Assembly (NCBI GenBank): GCA_030674185.1
Contig: JAPXFY010000026.1
Location: forward strand, 38,810,892-38,874,891
Source of the DNA: Monoplex corrugatus
Taxonomy: Eukaryota > Mollusca > Gastropoda > Littorinimorpha > Ranellidae
DNA length: 64,000 bases
Direction: 5' to 3'
Shown here: positions 21,641 to 64,000 of the stretch, in pieces
Position numbering within the stretch: position 1 is the first letter of the stretch
Layout of the letters: each line of letters opens with the position of its first letter
Translations under genes and position numbers: made by a program
The notes under the pieces: model-generated
The model's input: the letters and a program-made list of their open reading frames with translations, nothing else
The model's database searches: none
Told to the model about the DNA's origin: nothing

Positions 21641-22078
21641 AGTTACTGTAACTGTAAGCAATGTCAGTGTTTGGTGAACAACGAGCAGGCATGAAAGTTT
21701 TAATTTGATTTGATTATGTTTCTTTTATTCATTGATTTGATTTAATTCAATTTCATGTCATCACCCACCTCAGGAGAAATTGCAGATAGGGATTTATAAC
21801 CATTGCAGGAAGGTGAGGAAAAGGGACTTGTCTAAACTTGCATCATAGTACATGCATGCATGATGAATTGAGGAATAAAAGCTTTGTTCAGAACTAGACA
21901 AACAGAACAACAACAATAACAACAAAAGCCCAAGTTTATGCTTAAATTGCAAAAGAATTATTTATGGGTTTTTTTTTAGATTTAGAATTTCTGCTTGATG
22001 ATAACTGGCTCAGGCACAGGTTTGATTGCAATGCAAACATTGAAAAAAAAATTATTTTAACAATTTTATTGGTGTTGT

Positions 22079-22263
22079 TTAATCCTTTGACTCCCATACT
22101 CTATCCACTAACTGCAAAAACTTGCCCCTTTGATTTCCCTCACCCCTATCCTGCAGGAAACTGGTAGATAGGGTGAGGGAATCAAATGGGTAAGTTTTTG
22201 CTTCGGTAGCATGGTTGGCAATACAGGATGCTGGTGGACAGGGTGCGGGAGTCAAAGGGTTAA
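22079..22263. mobile_element. TTAA foldback element, copy 6
   Basis: TTAATCCTTTGACTCCC at the left and GCGGGAGTCAAAGGGTTAA at the right, with all four arms and a TCCTGCAGGA centre. Confidence 0.8.
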
Positions 22264-22534
22264 TGTCATGTGCATGTGTGCGTGCGTTCACACGCGCATG
22301 TTTTCAAACAAGTGAATCGATTTTTTTTTTTAGGAAGTGGTAATGCCTTTGTTTGTTTAGTTGTTATATCTCACTGGTTAGATTTACTGACAGTATGGTG
22401 CCCTTGGCCTTAGGTTTAACATGTCTTTTTTAAAATTCCTGCCAGTTCTGGTGTAGGAAATCATGGTATCACAGAAACAACACTTTCACTTGTTAGATTG
22501 GATCAGATTGATTAACACTAAGGTAGCATTAACC

Positions 22535-22849
22535 TTAACCCTTTCATAATTTTCAGCGACTCAAGTTGAGCCTAAGGGTTTACAGCTGCAGGCGACTTAA
22601 GTCATCGGACTGTCAGATAATGGTGGGCAACTATAGTGTAATCAAAGTCGACCAGGAATATATATATATATGCAACTTACCACATTGCCCTGTACAGTGT
22701 ACTGCATGGTGGCATTCCAAAGTTACCACATGTTTCAAAGTTATGTCTACCAGTGCTCAGTTTGTATTTAAATAAGCAGCATGTAGCTTTGCTTTAGATG
22801 GCCATGGCTAGTCATGGTGCTGCAGTCTGGCTGGAGGTTGAAGGGTTAA
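22535..22849. mobile_element. TTAA-ended element, about 315 bp
   Basis: Left end TTAACCCTTTCATAATTTTC; right end read inward TTAACCCTTCAACCTCC. TTAA and the CCCTT terminus match piggyBac-type elements, but the matching ends are short and no transposase is present. Confidence 0.45.
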
Positions 22850-23744
22850 CTAGTCTTTTTGATTTCTGGTTTAGGAAGTCAAACCCATCTCAGTTTCAGA
22901 TAAGGTATCAATTGATAATGTTCAGTATCAGAAACCATGTTTTGATAGTTTCAGTCATGTTTTAAGTTATGGACCCATGTAGTGTAGTGTCTTACCCCTG
23001 TACTACTACTACTAGTACTAGCATACCATGTTGGAATGTTGAACACAGAAATATATATATTATTATATATATGGGATTTTTTGACAATGGCCTGCAGTCA
23101 GAAATATACCTATTTCAAGTATTTGTGAGTCACAGTAGTCATCACGTAAAATCGTTACTTTAAGAATGTTGATTGCTTGCTTTCTAAGTTACTGATCTGA
23201 TACTATAGTGACTGAGACATGGATAGTGCTGCTAGTGACTGACACATTGACAGTGCTCCTTCCTTCTTCTTTATCAGTAAAGTGCAGCTTAGATGAAGCT
23301 ATAACAGGCATGATCAAAGGAAGAAATTCTTATGATGAAGCCAGCGGCGCTCTCCAAAACTAGATCCAGACTTGTGGCTAGGTTGAGATGTTGACAATGT
23401 TCCTCTCTTAATTCAAAGCTATTTAGATGGTTGTTTGAACAAGCCCTTGATTCGAAGAATTATATTATATTCCTGTGATCTGCTGGCTTCAGGTCTGTGT
23501 ATACTTTGTGAATATAAATCTGTGTACAATATACCCTCAGTTGTGCAGTATGGGGAACACTTCATGAATATGGCAGGAGCACAACACGAACACAGTTATT
23601 TCGTGCACTGCCCAATAAACAAATTTCTGTGAAAATTTTGATTTGCATGCTTTCTTGAGTATGCATTTCAGATCGTATTATAAACATGTATATCAGGTCC
23701 ACATCTTGGTAATGCATTCTTGGCTTGTTCTCATATTGCCGCAG

Positions 23745-23841
23745 CTCCTGTAAGGTAACATACAGGAAGTTTGATCAACACAAGAGACACCAGCACCTGC
23801 AGGCTGCCCTGGCATGTCAGCTTCAGAACAGATTATACAAG
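23745..23841 (+). other. Sec16: Candidate Sec16 5'-UTR exon
   Basis: Flanked by TATTGCCGCAG and the donor CAAG/GTAAAT. If spliced to 23912, an in-frame TAA near its start lies upstream of the Sec16 start codon, with no intervening ATG in that frame. Predicted from splice signals only. Confidence 0.45.
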
Positions 23842-23912
23842 GTAAATTTCTAGCTTTTTCAGAATGAAATAATACTGTTTTGCTAATTTTTATGGTTTGG
23901 TGTGTTTACAGA

Positions 23913-59185
<35,273 letters not shown>

Positions 59186-59754
59186 GTAGGTCACCCCACA
59201 CTGGACAACTGTTTACCCTCTTGTCTGATAATTGTAGAGAGTACTTTACTCGCCAGTTTTAAGGCACAAAAATGGAGACAAGATGTAACAGAAATGCTGT
59301 CTTTAACACTTGAGTAATTTCTTTTGGGTTCATTTCAGAGGCAGGCTGAAAGTCTCTCTTTTTGTTCATGAACTTGTTCTTATTGCAAAACTATCTCTTA
59401 TGAATACATAATACAAGAAAAATGTTATGTTACTACTGTGTACTGTAAAACTACTGTTGCTTCCATATTTGTGGGAATCTATGCATGTGGGAATCTATGC
59501 ATGAAATAACAAGTTTTGTGAATATTCCCACAGAAAAGGTCTCAAGCACTTACCGTTCAAACAAAAATGTCAGAGGAGATAAGACCTTTGGACGAATTCT
59601 GGAAGTCTTTATAGACTGAATGACCATCTACCGGCGGACTGCTGGCAGTTGTGTTAAAGAGGCAAGCCGCCTAACAAGTGCTCAAAATAGTTTGACAAGG
59701 TCATGTCATCCGCTGCCATGCCCTCCTCTCCCACCACCACTCCATTTGTGTCCT
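59186..59754. other. Sec16 intron, nothing recognised
   Basis: No exon with the expected continuation of the Sec16 central domain and no transposon signature. Confidence 0.5.
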
Positions 59755-59849
59755 TTAACCCTTTGACTCCCACACCCTATCCACCGACTGCAAAAACTTA
59801 ACCCTTTAACTTCCTCACCCTATCCACCAGCTTCCTGCAGGAGGGTTAA
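59755..59849. mobile_element. TTAA foldback element, copy 12 (half)
   Basis: TTAACCCTTTGACTCCCACA, spacer, second arm TTAACCCTTTAACTTCC, then TTCCTGCAGGAGGGTTAA; the right-hand arms are lost. Confidence 0.75.
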
Positions 59850-60103
59850 GATTTTACATTTAATTACACATACTATACCGTGGCTCACAAATGCAATAAG
59901 CGGCAGCGGTTTGCCAATTCTGCCTCGTAACAATAAAGTCCGAAGGGACAGTAACTCTGAGAGTGTCTACGTCTTGCGCATGCGCAGGTGCTCTTCCTCT
60001 TTTCTCGGCAGCCATCTTCCAGCTCGCCTCGTACGCTCTGAGCAGCTAAGTATTTTTCGATTTCGCTACGCGATCGATCGATTGTCGTTGTTGTTTTTGT
60101 GTC

Positions 60104-62236
60104 TTGCCTATGTTTTCGTTTAAGGGAGAAACTTATGTGAAGCGATTGGGTGGCAAAGCGAGGGTTAAGAAGATTTCGTCCGCCGAATTCTCAAACCCAC
60201 AAAGGGGTGGTTCCACCGGTGCACAAACCGCTCTCTCTTCAACTTCGTCTCTCCCTTTTACGTCTTCTCTCTTTCACACTATCGACAAGTCATCGCAACC
60301 CAGCTACGGTTCGGTTGCGGTGACCACGAGCCCTCAACTCAGCTCCGGCTCAGTTGAATTTTCGTCATTTTACGGCCCTCACACTGCCCGGCACAGTGAT
60401 CGACTCAACTCCGGTTCTGTCGATTCTGTGCTCGCCCCCTTCGTACAGCTTAACTCCGGTTCTGCTGGTACTGTTTCAGCCTCCATGGCTGATGGGCGCA
60501 TTGGGCATGGGTCTCCTTCGGGAGGCAAGATGGACCGTAATGTGAACGGAACCGGCTCACCCCCTGGTTCGCCAGGCGGGACACCCCCTGGTTCGCCAGG
60601 TGGGCCAAGGGAGACAACCCCACCCTTACGGGCGTCAGATCGTCGATCCGCCCCGGTTGTCTCCCTTCCTCCCCCACAGCCTGCTGCTGCACCCGCCACA
60701 ACCTCTCTGTCCCATTCCGGACAGAGCACTTGGGCGCCTTGGCAACTACCAAGCGACCCATGGCGGGCTGCCACATCTCTGTCCCATTCCGGACAGAGCA
60801 CTTGGGCGCCTTGGCACATGCCTAGCCGCCCCCAGCAGGCTGGCCCTTTGGGCACTGGGGACCGGGCCAGGCCCTACCCTTCATGGGGTCAGGGTCCTGA
60901 TGCCCCTTGGGCTCAGCCCATGCCGCATCCCATGGCACCGCACATGGTACCGTGGCACCCATCCTTGGGATTTCCCCCGGCCTCGGCCACGGGATGCACG
61001 TGGTGGCCCGGCTTTATGCCCGGCGCCCCACCAGCGCAGGACTCACCCTGCCCAGCCCCCCCGGCACCACCCGTGTTGGACACAACACCGGGGCTGCCTC
61101 CTGGGGGCTCTGACCCGGGTCCCACAACCGTGGCACCCCGGTCAGACTCTCCGCAGACTCTCACCCCCTCCATAGGCGGGCCAGAGGACTCGGACTCGGC
61201 CTCAGAGGATGAGGCCCCTGCCCACATGGCATTCTGCTTCCAGGATGCCATGGACCGGCTGGCACAACTCACACCGGAGGCGGTGTCCACTGTGCCAGAG
61301 CCCAAGGCTCCCAAGCTTGGCTCGGCCGAGCGCCTTTTCAGCGCTCACCCTACCTCAGCCCCACGGGCCTCCTTGCTAAAACAGTCCGACATGGTGGCTG
61401 ACTGCCTCAGGCAAGCCCAGGACACCGCCAGGGGGAAAGAGGCACAAGATTTCGTTCCAGGATCTGTGCCTGACTTCCCGGGAGCCTTGCCCTTCAGGAA
61501 ATTCCTGAAGCCGGCACCGCTCCCCTTCCAGCGGAAGCCCTTCATGGCCCATGGGCCTATCCCTGACGCTCCCCTCTCGCTCACACAGGAGAACCTCCTC
61601 CTTGTGAACGATCGCTCTCGGGCCCAGCCGCAGCATATCTCCATCACGGAGAAATGCTTGACGGAATGGGAGGAGAACGCGAGACGGGGACTGGTGGCAA
61701 CCTCCGCCCTGGACTCATTCTTGGGCGGCCTAGGGGAAGCCCTGAAGGACCCCAACCAGCAGTCCTTCACGCTCCGCCAGGCGCCTGACCAGGCAACCAT
61801 CGTGGCCTTTATCCAGGCCATGGCGCAGGGGCTCAGATCCGTGGCCGAATCGCAAGCACGCACGTATCTGAACGCCGTCATGGCGAGGCGGGATGCCATT
61901 CTCGCGGCATCCTCGGTTGCCACCTCACCGTCGGCAAGGGCCTCCTTGCGCGCGGTGCCCGTCCAGCCGGGCTCCCTCTTCGGGAACCATGTTCAGGCCG
62001 TCCTGAAGCACCAGGCGGACATAAAAAGGGACCTCGCCCTCCATTCGAGGCCCTCTCGCCCTGCCGTGAAGCGCCCGGCTCCAGCGGCCTACCCGCCAAA
62101 CAGGCCCACCCACACCAAGTTTCGGGCCGATCCCAGGCCCCAAGGGCACAGGAGACCGCAACAGCATTCGGGCAGGCCGGTGGCCCGGCCTAAGGCCCGC
62201 AGGCCGGCTCCCTCTCAGCCGGCCAACCCCCAATGA
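60104..62236 (+). CDS. Gag-like ORF1 of the DIRS/Ngaro element
   Basis: 710 codons without interruption from the ATG at 60104. The first 150 residues are Ser-rich with repeated LNSGSV/LSSGSV motifs. A duplicated SLSHSGQSTWAPW segment (about residues 203-240) and a Pro-rich stretch follow, then a better-conserved C-terminal half (KFLKPAPLPFQRKPF, ITEKCLTEWEENARRGLVAT, SLFGNHVQAVLKHQADIKR) and a basic Arg/Pro-rich tail. The role as structural protein is inferred from position. Intact length suggests a recent insertion. Confidence 0.8.
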   Translation: MPMFSFKGETYVKRLGGKARVKKISSAEFSNPQRGGSTGAQTALSSTSSLPFTSSLFHTIDKSSQPSYGSVAVTTSPQLSSGSVEFSSFYGPHTARHSDRLNSGSVDSVLAPFVQLNSGSAGTVSASMADGRIGHGSPSGGKMDRNVNGTGSPPGSPGGTPPGSPGGPRETTPPLRASDRRSAPVVSLPPPQPAAAPATTSLSHSGQSTWAPWQLPSDPWRAATSLSHSGQSTWAPWHMPSRPQQAGPLGTGDRARPYPSWGQGPDAPWAQPMPHPMAPHMVPWHPSLGFPPASATGCTWWPGFMPGAPPAQDSPCPAPPAPPVLDTTPGLPPGGSDPGPTTVAPRSDSPQTLTPSIGGPEDSDSASEDEAPAHMAFCFQDAMDRLAQLTPEAVSTVPEPKAPKLGSAERLFSAHPTSAPRASLLKQSDMVADCLRQAQDTARGKEAQDFVPGSVPDFPGALPFRKFLKPAPLPFQRKPFMAHGPIPDAPLSLTQENLLLVNDRSRAQPQHISITEKCLTEWEENARRGLVATSALDSFLGGLGEALKDPNQQSFTLRQAPDQATIVAFIQAMAQGLRSVAESQARTYLNAVMARRDAILAASSVATSPSARASLRAVPVQPGSLFGNHVQAVLKHQADIKRDLALHSRPSRPAVKRPAPAAYPPNRPTHTKFRADPRPQGHRRPQQHSGRPVARPKARRPAPSQPANPQ

Positions 62237-64000
62237 CTCACCCCCGGCCTGAGGCCATCACCCCCCACGGGCGATCCTGTGGGCAGTCTCTCCAGACACA
62301 TCGACGCGTGGGAGAGGCTGCCCGCCAGCCCGTGGGCCCTGCGGGTGATCAGGTCGGGGTTCCGCCTTCCTTGGGGCCCAAGGAAGGCTCCTCTCACGCT
62401 CTCTCCTCCTGCTTTCGCACTTCCTCAAGATCGCTCGGCCTCGCAGGCCCTGGATCAGGAGGTTCTTTCGATGTTAGCCAAGGGGGCTACGGAGGAAGTT
62501 TCCTTCGCTGCGTCCCCGGGATTCTATGGACGCATCTTTGTGGTCCCCAAAACTTCGGGGGGCTGGAGGCCCGTCCTGGACCTCTCCTCCCTAAACCGGT
62601 TCCTCCGCGTCCTCCATTTCCGTATGGAGACCCCTATGTCCATCCGCGAGGCCTTGCACCCGGGCGACTGGGGGATATCCATCGACCTCAAGGATGCATA
62701 CTTCCATCTCCTCATTCACCCCAGGGACAGGAAGTACCTCAGATTCGTCTGGAGGAACCGGATCTTCCAATTCAGGGCACTGCCCTTCGGTCTGGCACCC
62801 GCCCCTTGACTCTTCACGAAGGTGGCGAGGGAACTCTGCATGCATGTTCGGGAGAAGGGCATCCGCCTCAAGGCCTATCTAGACGATTGGCTTCTACTCG
62901 CCTCCTCCAAAGAACAGTGTGCGCAACAAGCATCCCAGGTCCTGCAACTCTGTCACAACCTGGGCTTTGTCTGCAACGAGGAGAAGTCGGACCTAACTCC
63001 CTCCAAACAATTCCAGTTCCTGGGCATGTCCTTCGACACCTCCAAGTGGAGGGTCACCCCGTCTCCCCAGCGCTTACTGCGCCTTCAGGGCCTCTTAGCC
63101 CAACTGCTCCCCCAACTCCAAGCGCCAGCAAGGAAGCTGGCCTCCCTACTGGGCCTTATGGAGTCGCTGGCACCCCTAGTGCCACTGGGTCGTCTTCTCA
63201 AGCGGCAATTCCAACGCGGCTTCAGGAAGCGTTGGTCACAGTCGCTTCAGCCATGGGACCTCCCGGTCCACCTGGGCCCTTGGTTCATATCAGCAGTGAC
63301 CAAATGGCGCTCCCAGTCACGCCTGGCCCAGGGAGTCCCCATCACACTGCCCCCTCCTCAGGAGCACTTGTTCACGGACGCGTCCACCTCCGGGTGGGGA
63401 GCCCATGTCGGCACGCTGACAGCCGCAGGTCGGTGGTCGACCGACCTCATGCCCTGCCACATAAACATGTTGGAACTGGAGGCAGTTTGCCTGGCACTCG
63501 GGGAGTTTCTCCCCTTTCTGAAGGGAAAACATGTCCGCATCAACACGGACAACACCACAGTAGCTTGTTACATCAACAAGCAAGGGGGCGCCCGCTCCCA
63601 CTCCTTGTCTCGGAGAGCGGAACAGCTCCTCATCTGGTGCGAGGAACACTCGATTCAGCTCTCAGCAAAGCATGTCCCGGGGAAGATCAACATACTTGCG
63701 GACTCTCTCAGCAGATCCCACATGATTCTTCCCTCGGAATGGACACTGGTCCATGCAGTCCTGGAGCCAGTATGGGCAGCATGGTTCAAACCACACGTGG
63801 ACCTCTTTGCCACCAGGTTCAATCACCGCCTCCCTTTGTACGTCTCTCCAGTTCCGGACCCAGCGGCCTGGGCTGTAGATGCCCTATCCATTCCATGGTC
63901 GAACCTCATCGGCTATGCCTTTCCCCCGTTCCCCATTATGGGGAAAGTGCTGAGGAAAGCCAGGGAGGACGCAGCGACATTAATCCTTGTCGCACCCAAA
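62237..64000 (+). pseudogene. Reverse transcriptase-RNase H ORF of the DIRS/Ngaro element, one internal stop
   Basis: Continues in the same frame as ORF1 directly after its TGA at 62234-62236. Motifs: GGWRPVLDLSSLNRFL, SIDLKDAYFHLLIHPRDRKY (catalytic Asp), FRALPFGLAPAP, then an in-frame TGA at 62807 where the family has Trp, then YLDDWLLLAS (catalytic DD), FQFLGMSFD, and RNase H motifs LFTDASTSGWGAH, MLELEAV, INTDNTT and ILADSLSR with all acidic residues present. The frame is open from 62810 to the window end. The single stop probably inactivates this copy. Confidence 0.9.

Larger units (their letters stand above)
59900..64000 (+). mobile_element. DIRS/Ngaro-type retrotransposon, 3' end outside window
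   Basis: A GC-rich element in an AT-rich intron, on the Sec16 sense strand. The order is leader, gag-like ORF, then reverse transcriptase and RNase H. The pol sequence type, including VDLFATRFNHRLPLYVSPVP and AWAVDALSIPWS, is characteristic of tyrosine-recombinase retrotransposons. The recombinase would lie beyond 64000. The left boundary is placed approximately, between foldback copy 12 and the leader containing CTTGCGCATGCGCAGG; no terminal repeat could be paired. Confidence 0.85.

Noticed and set aside
23880..23912. Earlier Met as the Sec16 start (frame opens at 23880)
   Set aside because: The bases before 23912 form a polypyrimidine-type acceptor (GGTGTGTTTACAG), so the upstream in-frame Met is intronic.
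60379..62397. Minus-strand frames of 100-190 codons within the DIRS element
   Set aside because: GC-rich shadows of ORF1 and pol, with Arg/Gly/Pro-biased composition and no motifs.

Overview
The window is AT-rich metazoan nuclear DNA with spliced genes, large introns and many transposable elements. A lophotrochozoan, probably a gastropod mollusc, is the best guess. That guess rests on the dispersed tRNA-derived repeats, which resemble repeats I recall from gastropod genomes, and not on a species-specific marker.

Two protein-coding genes are clear, both from the early secretory pathway and transcribed away from each other. On the minus strand, a complete five-exon Sec22b R-SNARE gene runs from its start codon at 19501 to its stop at 10347 (217 residues, all exon phases consistent). 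On the plus strand, Sec16, the scaffold of ER exit sites, begins with a start codon at 23913 and is followed through 12 coding exons to 59185 (1457 residues visible). Its reading frame is still open, inside the central conserved domain, so the 3' part of the gene lies beyond the window. About 570 bp separate the Sec22b start codon from a candidate Sec16 leader-exon donor at 20072, so this interval is probably a shared divergent promoter. It contains a TGACGTGG element of the type bound by XBP1/CREB3-like factors. Sec16 organises COPII budding sites, and Sec22b is packed into COPII vesicles as a fusion SNARE.

The rest is repeats. From 1 to 10.3 kb: a 33-bp minisatellite of about 45 units, piggyBac-like TTAA elements, a tRNA-derived SINE and microsatellites. 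Sec22b intron 1 (14.2-19.4 kb) holds a LINE inserted into an older dispersed repeat, with an 11-bp target-site duplication. The Sec16 introns hold a Ty3/Gypsy remnant (28.0-29.7 kb), a Tc1-type transposon (35.4-37.0 kb), a CR1/L2-like LINE (38.2-40.2 kb), two elements sharing the terminal inverted repeat CAGGCATGG (44.0-45.1 and 51.7-52.5 kb), a piggyBac deletion derivative (53.5-54.2 kb), a mariner remnant (57 kb) and long CA/TG arrays. From about 59.9 kb to the window end there is a GC-rich DIRS/Ngaro-type retrotransposon on the Sec16 sense strand, probably inside a Sec16 intron.

A foldback family bounded by TTAA (TTAACCCTTTGACTCCC...) occurs at least 12 times across the window and is the most abundant element. 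No rRNA gene, functional tRNA gene, CRISPR array or bacterial-type feature was seen.
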